Source of the DNA: Xanthoparmelia taractica
Lineage: Eukaryota > Ascomycota > Lecanoromycetes > Lecanorales > Parmeliaceae
DNA length: 64,000 nucleotides
NCBI GenBank assembly: GCA_033085395.1
Contig: JANQBS010000178.1
Span: 1-64,000, forward strand
Reading direction: 5' to 3'
Shown here: piece by piece, positions 11,639 through 22,249 of the stretch
How the letters are laid out: the number at the start of each line of letters is the position of its first letter
How positions within the stretch are numbered: position 1 is the stretch's first letter
Notes under the pieces: model-generated
The model's database searches: none
Seen by the model: only the letters and a program-made list of their open reading frames with translations
Told to the model about the DNA's origin: nothing
Program-made: the position numbers and the translations under genes

Positions 11639-11742
11639 GCGATAGCCGTAGGAGGCCTTGATATGTGATAGATATGCGATAGCCGTAGGCCTTGATATAT
11701 GATAGATATGCGATGGCCGTAGGAGGCTTTGGACGCGATAAT
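11639..11742. repeat. Tandem repeat, three ~35-bp units
   Basis: Units start GCGATAGCCGTAGG at 11639, 11676 and 11710 (37, 34 and about 33 bp), with a partial fourth at 11743. The following sequence to 11890 is rich in GATA/TAGA steps. Function unknown. Confidence 0.7.
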
Positions 11743-11899
11743 GCGATGTAGAAACTACGTCGTGAATAGTTAGCTAAGTAGACAATTAGAAAGATAGCAA
11801 ACTTAATGATTAGATAGATAGTTGAATAGATAATTAGATAGATAGTTAGATAATTAACTAGATTTGAAAAGAAGGATGTTCGCTTGTTAGCTACAAATA

Positions 11900-12171
11900 C
11901 GGGTCGGAAAGGTGTGATATCTGTTGAACATAGTCGTTTTCAACTTTTTTTCAACTTTTTTTAAAAAATTATATCTTTTTAATCTATTTATAAAATTTTA
12001 TAATTATATAAGCGTTCGCTTAAGCTTTTTACGTATTTTTAGAATATAAAAAAATATTATATAATATATTTATTAAAAACTCAATGGGAGTATGGGATAT
12101 CCTATACCTTTCGGTATGGTATTCGAAAAACTAGTCCCATACCATCAAATATACCACACCTTTCCGACCCG
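11900..12171 (-). mobile_element. MITE of the CGGGTCGGAAAGG family, 272 bp, inverted
   Basis: Reverse-complement copy of the elements at 1999-2268 and 9548-9819, with TA at 11898-11899 and 12172-12173. Both tips are intact. It abuts the remains of a Tc1/mariner-class transposase on its right. Confidence 0.85.
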
Positions 12172-12378
12172 TAGTAAGGCGAATCTAGCTAAGATAAATA
12201 AAGAGCTAGAATTAAAGGTCAAGGAGAAATGAGAATTGATAACGAATTTACGTCGTATAAGGCTTCGAAATCTTTCTAGAAAGAAGTCTAAATAAAGATT
12301 ACTATCTTAGGGAAAAAGAGGGAAATTAACTAATATCGCTATTAAAGATAGATACTTATTCTTAAGCTTCTTAAGTTC

Positions 12379-12814
12379 GCTGCGAAGTGTAAAAAGAATC
12401 GTCCTAAAACTATTGTAATGAAGGATAAGGCCCCGGCGTATGCTTTCAAGTTTCAGGAATCATTCTTCATGGAATGGGGAATTATACCGCATTCGTCTGC
12501 TTTGGTGTGGGAATTCCCTAGATCTTAATATGATTGAGTCTTGCTGGCCTTGGATGAAGCGAGAAATCATTAAAAAAGGTGCACTTAGGACTCGAATTGA
12601 GGCGGAACGGGCTTGGATTAAGTGTAAGAAGGATCTTTCTTAAAAGAGGATTCAGGCTTAAATTAAGCGTATATCGAGATATATTGCGGAGATAATTCGT
12701 CTAAAAGAGGGTAACGAGTATCGGGAGGATCGCGAGGGAGGTGACGTACGATCGTATAATTCAGCTGAGCGGGCCAATGAGTATATTCGTAGCTACATGA
12801 AGAATCATAGCTGA
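12379..12814 (+). pseudogene. Broken Tc1/mariner-class (DDE) transposase, C-terminal part
   Basis: Conceptual reading gives the end of a DDE_3/Tc1-like transposase: a segment with NRPKTIV and a DNAPA-like block (KDKAPAYA, 12424-12447), then after a frameshift near 12510 the signature NSLDLNMIESCWPWMKR (12509-12559; family consensus NSPDLNPIE..W..MK), then an arginine/lysine-rich tail ending at the stop 12812-12814. Two in-frame TAA codons in the tail sit where glutamine (CAA) is likely, as RIP would leave. Upstream, to 12174, sequence is too damaged to read. It cannot encode a working enzyme. Confidence 0.75.
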
Positions 12815-12952
12815 AAAATGAAGATATTCAAGAATTTTGGCTGTCAGCCCTATCAAGAATGCCAAGGGCTTGGCATTTCAGGACTTTTGGTGCGGACCTC
12901 TGTAATTTGACTTAATATTCAACACCCACCCCACCACGCCATCATAACGTCC

Positions 12953-13321
12953 AGTGATCATGAATCTGAGCTGTCTAAGGCCCGTACGAATATTAAAAAC
13001 CCTTTCACCATCGCTGCGGCGTCTGCGGTTCCCTCCGATAGGCCTGCTAAGGCGTAATCTCAAGTCTCGCAGAGGGATTGTGTCACCAAAACCCTCCCGA
13101 AACGTTCCATCACTCAAGCACCTGCTCTACGTGCTTCAGATAATCACTCACAACTCGTTGAGATACCTATTATTCCTATAGAAAAACCTGATATCGCGCT
13201 ATTGGAGTGTTTGAAGTCATGGTTTCGACTAGGCATCTTTACGGAGCAAGATCTACATGTCATCGTAGGTACCGTGAATGAGGAGGATATGGAGGCTTTG
13301 GAAAAGACTTTGGACTATTAG
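12953..13321 (+). pseudogene. Degenerate open frame, unrecognised
   Basis: One reading frame runs 122 codons from 12953 to the stop at 13319-13321 with a single TAA at 13055-13057, again a possible mutated CAA. Base composition is normal and the frame is rich in ordinary residues, ending in an acidic segment (VNEEDMEALEKTLDY). I do not recognise a domain. It may be the end of another transposon protein or of a dead host gene. Confidence 0.35.
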
Positions 13322-13324
13322 GAC

Positions 13325-13405
13325 GGACTAGTCCAAAGGGGATTAGACGGTCTAAAGGTTTGGACGGACTATTGACGGTTTAAATAGCTTTATTTAGACT
13401 AGTCT
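13325..13405. repeat. Cluster of short palindromes
   Basis: Two perfect 10-bp palindromes, GGACTAGTCC (13325-13334) and AGACTAGTCT (13396-13405), lie amid repeats of TTTGGACGGAC. The cluster lies between the last repeat debris and the end of the PKS gene. Confidence 0.5.
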
Positions 13406-13532
13406 AGGCCTTTGGACGGACGGTTTGGACCATCGGGAGCCTTGGTCCTACTGTTGCGAACACCTTGCGCCAGAAACTCAATTCCACACAACAGCCTCAA
13501 GTCTCTCCAGCCTTGAACACACATCATCCTCC

Positions 13533-16500
13533 TCAAGCCGATGGTTCCTGGTACAAAGCTGAGCTCGACGCAATCTTTCTAGCCGTCGTCGTGATGGGCA
13601 CACTTGCCGTAACATCAATCACACTCACCGTAGCCTTCAGCTCTCGGAGCGCCCAATTCACAATCTCGATGGCCGTTAGGGAATCCACACCATAGGAATT
13701 CAAGAACCGCCCCGTGTCGATCTCGGACTCCAGCGTCTGCAGCATCTTCGCAACTCGACGAACAAGTGCGTCCGTCACTATCTGCGCCGCTTCCTGCATC
13801 GAGCTGGCCTTTGATAGTAGCGTTTGTGTTGATATTGCCGTATTCTGGCTTGCAGGACTGCTGCTGCTCTGCTGTGCCCTGACGCCTGCTCTGGACATGA
13901 TGGAGAAGCGAGCGTCATCTCGGAGGTAATATGGAGTGGAAATGGCTGCGGCCAGGGCGCTTCCCCCAGTGGCAAAGCCGGTGAGAACTTGTGGTGCAAT
14001 ATCGCCTCTGATGTCGCCTGCAATAACGTGCTTGAGAAGGGCATGCAGCTCGAACTCCAGGATCCCGAATGGTTTCTCCCACTCGCGCAACGAATCCGTC
14101 ATGCCTTTCTCGGCCAGAACACCAACATCCCGCATTATTCCTACGTCTAACGTCACGGCGTGTAGGCCCAAGGATCGACGGTGGTACGCTACAGCGTCCT
14201 GATACGCTCCTCCCGCTGCGTAATTGCTTTGACCACGGTTGCCGAAGATTGCTGCGAAGGAGCTTAGGCAGACAAAGAAGTCGAGATCTTTGAGATTTTG
14301 GTGAATGTTCCACGTTCCTTGGATCTTCGGCTTCGTTGCCTGAACCCATTCAGAGTAGCTCATATTTGTGAATAGGACATCACGGAGGACCATGGCGCTT
14401 TGAAGGACACCACGAATCGGTCCGAGCTCCAAGAGGCATTTAGATATTGATTGTGACGTGGTCACTGGATCCGCAACATCGCACGCATAGGCTTGAACCT
14501 GCACTCTTCGATCTCTCAAATCCTGAATAAGCTCTTGTGCCTCAGCCGAAGAACCGCCAGATCTGGAGAAAAAGCAAAGTTTGCGTGCGCCCTGGTCCAC
14601 AAGTAAGTTCGAGATACTCCTTCCAAGACCGCCGAAGCCGCCAACAATTAGATATGCAGCATTCGAATCCAATTGGAATGACTCAGCGCCCCTTCGAACC
14701 ACGGGAATGGAGCTCGCATCGGCGAAGCTGAGGACCACCTTGCCAAGATGTTTCCCTGCTTGCATCAAGCGAAATGCGTTCTCAACATCGGATATGGGAT
14801 GAATCTTCACAGGCGTTATGGGCCGGGTGATCTTCCGACGCTGAAACTCGAAAGTTTCAGTAATGATCTTGCCCATAATATCTGGGCGGTCTTTTTCGAG
14901 CTGATTGAGATTGAAGAAGGTGTAGGAGGCGCCCTTTAGGAAAGGTCGCATGTCCAGCTCTGTATTGTCAAGGATATCCTTGATTCCGATTTCGATAAAG
15001 GCGCCAAAGGGTGCAATGCAATACCAAGTTTGTCTGAGCAATTCTCCGGAAAGTGAGTTTAGTACAACGTCGACTCCTCGTCCGCCGGTCAAACGCTTGA
15101 CACCTTTCACGAAGCTCAGGTCGCGGGATGACAGTATACGATCGTCCGAAAGCCCATATGTATCGCGCAGCAATTTCCGCTTGGGCTCGGAGCTCACCGT
15201 AGCGATGATATCCATCTGATAATATTGTGCGATCTGGATGGCGGCTTGACCTACACCTCCCGCGGCCGCATGGATCAGTATAGATTGGCCCCTCTTTACT
15301 CGCGCGAGCTGTACCAGGCCGTACCACGCAGTTCCGTGGACTACTGGGATAGTCGCTGCCTGCTCAAAAGACAAGCCATCAGGAATCAAAGCGCAAAAGT
15401 CGGCTTTACTCCGATGAATGGTTCTATGCGAGCCGTGTCCATACATGGCGACACCGTCTCCAACCTTGAACCTCGAGACCTCGGATCCCACGCGCCGGAC
15501 TATACCAGCGGCATCGAAACCAAGTAGTCTATCAGGGATCTGACCCATGACAACCATGACCTCGCGGAAGCTATGGGGTCAGCAGCAATTCTGTTTGTTG
15601 TATTGGAAAATGACTTACTTGAGCGCCGTAGCCTTGACGTCTATCTCAATCTGATCCGCTTCAAGCTCCGTCAGCGGCAAGTCATCGCCTTCAAAGCAGA
15701 GCGAATCCAACATTCCAGGAGTCTGAATGCGGAGTTTAAGGGGGCCAGCCGCCTGTCCCAAAGGCACCATATCAATGATATCAGCAGCATTTGGCATCAA
15801 AGCTTGAACTTGCTTGTTTGCAACGACATCCTCTTCTACTCGGCTTATAGACACCATGTTGTCTTGTATTCTGAACTCATCGTCCGCCGTCTTCGATCTG
15901 AACACTCGCGCAACTGCTGAGCTGAGCCGCTCAAAATACGAGCTTTTCACAATGTTCATGTGCGCCGTTTGGAATGAGACGCCAGGGATTTCATTACGGA
16001 TGACACGAGCAAGGCCACTGACCATCTCACTGCTTGGACCGTCAAAGCCGACGATCCAGAATATCCCCTTGGCCTCTGTGATGAATATTTTTAGGAATTC
16101 AAAATCTCGTTCATTCATATCACTAAGCATCGGGCGTTCAAGCTCTAGAAGAGAGATGCAAGGCTTTCCCTTCAGGGCCGAGGGATCAGATCCCCAGGAA
16201 AAGAAGCTTGTTCGACACGAATCCTTTGTAAAAGCTTCAGACAACTGCTGGATAACAGTGTAGGCTTTTGCTGAAAGATGCGCCGGTTGGATTATGACTA
16301 TCTCCTCATTATCGTGGCTCGTGCGTGTCTCCACCGCAGCTCGTACGATGAGCAGCTCAGCCTGGCGCAGACCGGGATTGCCTACATCGCCTAACGCGAG
16401 ATGCAACTTTAGGCCATGCCGGGGCAGCATAGATGTCAACGAATATTTTCTATGGGATAGCTCGTCAGTCTCAACACACGAAAGGCATGGAAATATGCGT

Positions 16501-19500
16501 ACACAGATCCTCCGGATCCTGTCAACAGGGAAAGATACAAGCCAGGTTTGCTGATGTCTAGAACGCAAATGTCCCCGCCTTCTTTCAAAAGATTCCTCGC
16601 ATTTCTGAGCGCAATGTCAGGATGTTTCGTAGCGTTCGCGAGATCAAAGGCAAGAACAACATCGAACTTCTGATCTTGCAATTCTTGGGTCTCTAAACTT
16701 TTATCTGAATCGAAAACGACGTATTCGACCCCGCTATTGACATCCGAAGGGTCCCCCCTCGCTTCAACCAATGTATTCCCGTTCGGACATGCAACAGTGT
16801 ATTGAGCAGTTTCCAGTAAGGCCTCAAGACCTGGAAGGTGCTTCAGCAGGGAGCTCGATCCAATAACCGCATGATTTCTCGAAAGCTCAAGAATGGAAAG
16901 CCGTGGGTTGGTAAAATGAAGTAATCGGAGGTACTAGATTTGTCAGTTTTCGTAGATCAACGATGAGCTCGCTATACTCACTTCGCTAAGCTGCCTCAAC
17001 AGAGATTTGATGGCTGCACTTGCCATATAGAGCTCACTTTGAGATTTCGTGGTTATATCGTCGAGTTCAGATTTGTCTGCTGTGAAATGCGCTTTCAATT
17101 CAAGTGAAAGCTTCTCTGTATCGGTGTTATTATGCCCTGCTGGGTGCATATGATTCAGATAATCCTGAGAAGAATGGTCTGAGTCTTCTACGAGCTTCTT
17201 TTGGGCCTGCATCCATTCCCAGAATTCTTTTTTTGCGGAAGGAACTGTATCAGCTGCCACGGTGTTCAGTGAGTCGCCGATGCAAGTGATTGCATTCACT
17301 TCATCACGCCCAATCAAGCTCTCGAGACCGCCCTCGCGGTCAAGTTCAGAAGCATTTCTGATCACTCGCTCGACTTCTTCAGCCGAAAGAAGCTGGATTG
17401 CCGGCTTCCATGTAAGCTTACTACAGAGGCTCTTGGATTCCACATTATCATCAGACGCTGAACTCGAACTTCCTATCACCATACACGTGAAGCCGACGAC
17501 TTTGACCACTGGACGATTAGTGTCTGCAGCAAACATTGTGATATCAGCCTTGAGTCCTTTGAAACCGTATTTTTCCGCATTTGAAAATCCGCTCATACGA
17601 GTCTCAGGCTGATACGGAATGTCGGCGGAAACGTAGACTTCCTCAATCGCTCTTGGTACCATGGCCTGTTTCATGCCATCCTCATCCCCTTGAATGGCTG
17701 CGAAAGCGCTGTGGAACATGGAATCGAGGGTGCCAGGGTGGATGATATGTGGCCGATGGGTTGATCCATCCGTGGGTTTGGCCCCCGTTTCGGGGACATC
17801 TACCGCACAGAAGCTCTTACCTTTCCCGTTACGAATTTCCTTTATGTTTCTAAAGACCGGGCCATACTTCAGACCAATCTTAACGAGATTTTGATAAAAT
17901 TCTTCGGGCGGAATGTGTTGCTTGCACAAAGAGGCTGCCTCGAGGTATTGAAGTTGCAAATCATCAGCTTCCAAATACCCCTCTAGGCTCATGCTGGAAT
18001 TTTTGGCTTGTTCGTAGTCAATCAAGAGGAGGCCCGAGCAATTTCGTTGGAGAGTCTCGGCGTCCGGTGATGTGGTGACCACGAATTCCATCCAAGCAGA
18101 AGCACTGTCTCGTGTACTGGTGAAGTGCGGTCTCAATTGAACAACGCATTCAATGTCGGTGTCTTCTGAAACGACCAAAGCCGCAGTAAGCTGCACGTCC
18201 CTAAGTTGGAAGCCTGCGATCTTCTGATGAGGATCAGCAATTTGATGAGCGGCTTCAAAAGCCATGGCTAAGAAACCTGCGCCAGGGTATACAATGGAAG
18301 ATTCGATCTGGTGATCGGATATCCAAGGGTTCTCATACAGTCTAATATACTTTCTCCATTTGTACTCTCCCTGCGCGAATGAGGAGCTGGGTGCACCAAG
18401 AAGACTGGTAGGCGGTTGCTTTCTGTTCCGAAACTCCCTTGAGAGTCGTGACTCTTCCCAATAACCTTGAGAATGGTTCCAAGGATAGGAGGGCAGATCA
18501 ACAAGCAGTTTAATAGCCTCTTTGCCGCTCTCGTTGTTGACGGCAAGTGAATTCAATTGGCCGCCTCGAGCAAATACAGCACCCGCGAGATCTAGAGCAC
18601 TTTGAAGTCCATCATAGTCTCTTTTCAAGACGGACTCATATGGCATGTCCTGAATACCGTAGCTCTTTAATGTCTGAGTTGATGGCCCTTGGAGCGCAGA
18701 ATGAGGCCCAATTTCAATCAGCAGATCGACTGCATTCTTTTCCAGGCGTTTACCATTATCCTGCATAGGACGCACCATATCATGGATTGCGGCGGCAAAT
18801 TGTACAGGTGAGATTAGGTTACGGACCCAATTGGCAGCTCCAAGCTCGTTTGGCGGGATTTGACGTCCAGTGACGCTTGAATGCATTCGACATTCGCCAG
18901 TCTGAAATCTTGTTTTAATATCCCCAATGTATTCGAAGTAGTCCTGAGCGACAATTTGCATATGTGGCGAATGATAAGCAGTATCAACCTTCAACTTCCG
19001 TGCAAAGACTTCCATTTCTGCAAATTTTGCGGCCATTTCATCGATGCCAGCCGTGTCGCCCGAAAGTGTCACGCTTGAAGGCGAATTAATGCAAGCTATG
19101 ACAATGTCGCCTTTTTTAGCTTGGGAAATCCACATCTGCGCTTGTTTGGGGGATCCCCCTACAGCCATCATGGATCCAGAGATGTCCGGAGCAATATTCT
19201 TGAGAGCCGTGGAAACAACTCCTCGATAATGGGCTGCCCTCCACGCATCCTCCCGGGTCAGTGCACCTAGGCAGTAAGCTGCAGCAATCTCACCGCTAGA
19301 ATGCCCGGCAACCGCCACGGGAGCAATTTTCCAGGTTCGTAGGAGGTCTACTATGGCAATCTGCAGCACAGTGCAAAGCGTCTGGCTGAACTCGGCAAGA
19401 TGAAGTCTGGACGAAGATTTACCTTTCATCAATTCTCCTTCCACCGACCACGAACATGAGCAAGCTGCTCTAAGGTATTCGTCCGCCGCTTGTATGCTTT

Positions 19501-21540
19501 CTCGAAAAACGGGATAGACCATCAACTCGATCCCCATCTTCGGCCATTGCGCCCCTTGGCCTGTGAAGACGAAGCCAATCCGAGGGTGACCGCGGGCTCT
19601 GGTTATTGATACATTTTCATCATCCCGCAAGTTCTCCCAAAGCTGCTGGATCGATGATGCGGTGATGCTTGTCCTCCACTGAAGCGTAGACCTCCGACTA
19701 AGCGTGAAAGACAAATCTGCTAGATACGTCTGGCTGTTCAGACTCTCATCGCCCAATTTTTTCAACAGATGATTAGCTAACACCTGTTTCGTACGCTTCA
19801 ACCCTTCCTTGTCGTGGGCGCTGAATAAGAAGAGGCGAGACATGACTTCGCGATCCTTGACGTTGAGGTTGTTTGGAGGCCTCTCGTCTCCATTCACGTA
19901 GCCATTAGTGTAAGGCTTTACGTCTCCGTTAGCGTAGCCGTTCATGGAACTCTTAGATTTATCATTCGTGGAATCCTGACTCGTACCGTTAGGTGTTGAC
20001 TTCGCAATATAATCTGGTGCAGAATGGGAAATCCGATTGTCAAGTCCAGAGAATCTGGTCTTGATTGGGCTGGAAGGATGACTATTGATTGAGCTCCGGC
20101 TCATCAATCCATCACGACTTGAAACTTCAGTGTAATGCATTGCTTGGACTCCATGACTCTGCAAATAATGATACGCGTCGTCGAGGATAGCATGCGCGTT
20201 TGTTCCCCCATAGCCAAAAGAATTCACACTGATCCTTCGCAAACCAGAAGTTGGCCATGGAGTCAAGGTAATCGGCACCTCCAGACCCCATTCCTTGAAC
20301 TTGATTCTTGGATTTCCATTCTTGTAATGGATTGTTGACGGGATCAGACCGCATTCAAGTATCAAAACGGATTTAAAAACCCCAGCCAAGCCCGCACACG
20401 CCTCCAAGTGTCCAATATTTGACTTCACGGAGCCTATGTAAAGTGGATCACTGGAGGAACGCTCTTTGGAGATTGTCTCAAATAGAGCCAATGTCTCTTC
20501 TGTGTCACCGGCCTGGGTACCGGTGCCGTGAGCTTCTACGTATCGCGTGTCTCTAAAATCTAGCCCCGCGGCAGAGTACGTATCTCTAATCAACCTCGCC
20601 TGGGCTTCTGCGCTGGGGAGGGTGAAACCTTTGGTGTGTCCGTCCTGATTACTCCCGGTACCGCGAATGATGGCCCGAATAGGGTCCTGGGCCGCAATCG
20701 CGTCGTCGACTCTTCTCAGTACAAGTGCGGCAATGCCTTCGCCACGACCATAGCCATTGGCGGATTCGTCAAAGCTTTTACATTTCCCATCTGGTGAGAG
20801 AAAGTGCTGATTGGAGAGATACATGAACAACTCCGGATTCCAGAGAAGGTTGACCCCTCCGACAATGGCGATATCTGACTCTCCAGTGCGTAAGCTTTGG
20901 CAAGCCAAATGCAGGGCAACCAGACTCGATGAGCAGGCTGTGTCCAAGCTGAAACTTGGGCCTTTCAGGTCGAACAGCCAGGAGATGCGATTCGCCAATG
21001 ACGTCTTGCTAGTCCCACTGAAGGTGTAGATCGGTGCCCTGTCGGGATCTCTGAATACCATGTCCCGGTAATCGCTGGTGAAATGGCCAATGAAGACTCC
21101 AGTCCTCGATCCGGCAACATCCTGAAGGGACATCCCTGCACTCTCAAGTCCTTGGTAAGCGACTTCTATCATCATCCGGTGCTGAGGGTCCATGGAGCCC
21201 GCCTCTGCTTTCGACAAGCCAAAGAAATTTGCGTCAAACTTTGTTATATCTTGCTTTAGGAAGTGAGCCCCTCTGGTGATACTTGTGTGTACGTTGCCTG
21301 AAGTCGAATGGAAGGCGTCGACATTGAACCGACTTTTCGGTATCTCCGACCAAGCCGCTGGAGATTCATTGACTTTAGCAAGTTTCTACGCTCGGACGCA
21401 TTTACCATCTTGCACTTACATTTACCCTGGCAGATTGACTCCCAGAAATGACCAAGGTTATCCCCGTCACCGGGAAAGCGGCATGACAAGCCCGTGACCG
21501 CCACCGAATGGCCATCGCGTCTTGTTTGGGCTGACATCAC
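13533..21540 (-). CDS. Highly reducing polyketide synthase (KS-AT-DH-ψMT-ER-KR-ACP)
   Basis: Iterative type I PKS that builds a reduced polyketide chain from malonyl-CoA. Five exons: 21540-21420, 21357-16982, 16933-16503, 16449-15619 and 15570-13533, giving 2,598 aa. Donors are GTAAGT, GTGAGT, GTACGC (least certain) and GTAAGT. Visible sites: KS Cys182 (DTACSSS), His317 (HGTGT), His357 (NIGH); AT Ser727 (GHSSGE); DH His1056 and Asp1252; ER GGVG near 2024; KR GGFGGLG with Ser2357 and Tyr2370; ACP Ser2550 (GVDSL). The methyltransferase region (about 1500-1660) is shortened and lacks the glycine-rich SAM loop, so it is probably dead. DH has Ser instead of Gly in HxxxG, and KR has Gly2374 where Asn is usual. 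No thioesterase or other release domain follows the ACP. The gene is divergent from a separate thioesterase gene and its 3' end lies about 700 bp from a transposon remnant. Confidence 0.93.
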
Positions 21541-22249
21541 TCAATGTATGGGAATGATCTCTCATGAAAGTGTTGAAACTTTAGAGATAAATCGATTGGA
21601 GCCGGCCACACCAAGCAAGGTCCTAGTTATTCATGCGGCGGCCTTGAGGTCAGTATCCAATCAGAAGAAGATGCTGCACAAAGTAAACGCAGACTATATG
21701 AGTACGCGGCTAGAGGTCCAAATTTTTAGTTATTGTACTTGGTAACTCCCAAGGAGCAGCAGCAGGTGACAATCGCAGAACATGAGAATACAAGGGCCTG
21801 GAAGACGCTTGGGATTTGAGTTTAATTCGTGATGGTCTACGAACGACTGTACCTCTCTAATTGTAATATAACAGTCCTTTCGGGTCATTTTTCGCATTTC
21901 GGAGCACATCGATCGGTTGTCACGCGAGGCGGTTTGCGTTCACATACAATAAGCATAATTACCACGTTCCAGGCCACCAATCTCAGAACGCGCCGGATCC
22001 TTGCATAGATAGGAACGAGCGCTGTATCGACTTGGTTTTGGAATTTGGAACCTCGGTACATTGTTCTAGTAATCGCACGGGGTTCAAAATTCGCCGAGCC
22101 CTCAGAAATTACCGTAACTTTCGACGGCGCCCGCACTCTTCGACGCTGATAATTGCAAGTCTGTGTAGTGAGTGATTAATTTTGTTCTCTCATGAAGCGT
22201 AAGCCTGAAAAATGAAGACACCTTGATCCTTTCCGTGCTTTGGTTGAAA
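21541..22249. promoter_or_regulatory. Shared upstream region of the PKS and thioesterase genes
   Basis: The 709 bp separate two divergent start codons, so both promoters must lie here and co-regulation is plausible. An everted CCG-N10-CGG pair (22112-22114 and 22125-22127) and other CGG triplets (21906-21945) resemble targets of Zn2Cys6 regulators, but such triplets are common by chance. No clear TATA box was seen. Confidence 0.45.

Noticed and set aside
13915..14349. Minus-strand frame of 144 codons and several plus-strand frames inside the PKS gene
   Set aside because: They are shadows of the PKS coding strand in other frames.
16502..16504. Alternative donor GTGTAC at 16504 for the third PKS intron
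   Set aside because: It puts the next exon out of frame with the conserved post-methyltransferase segment; the donor at 16502 keeps frame and makes the whole gene divisible by three.
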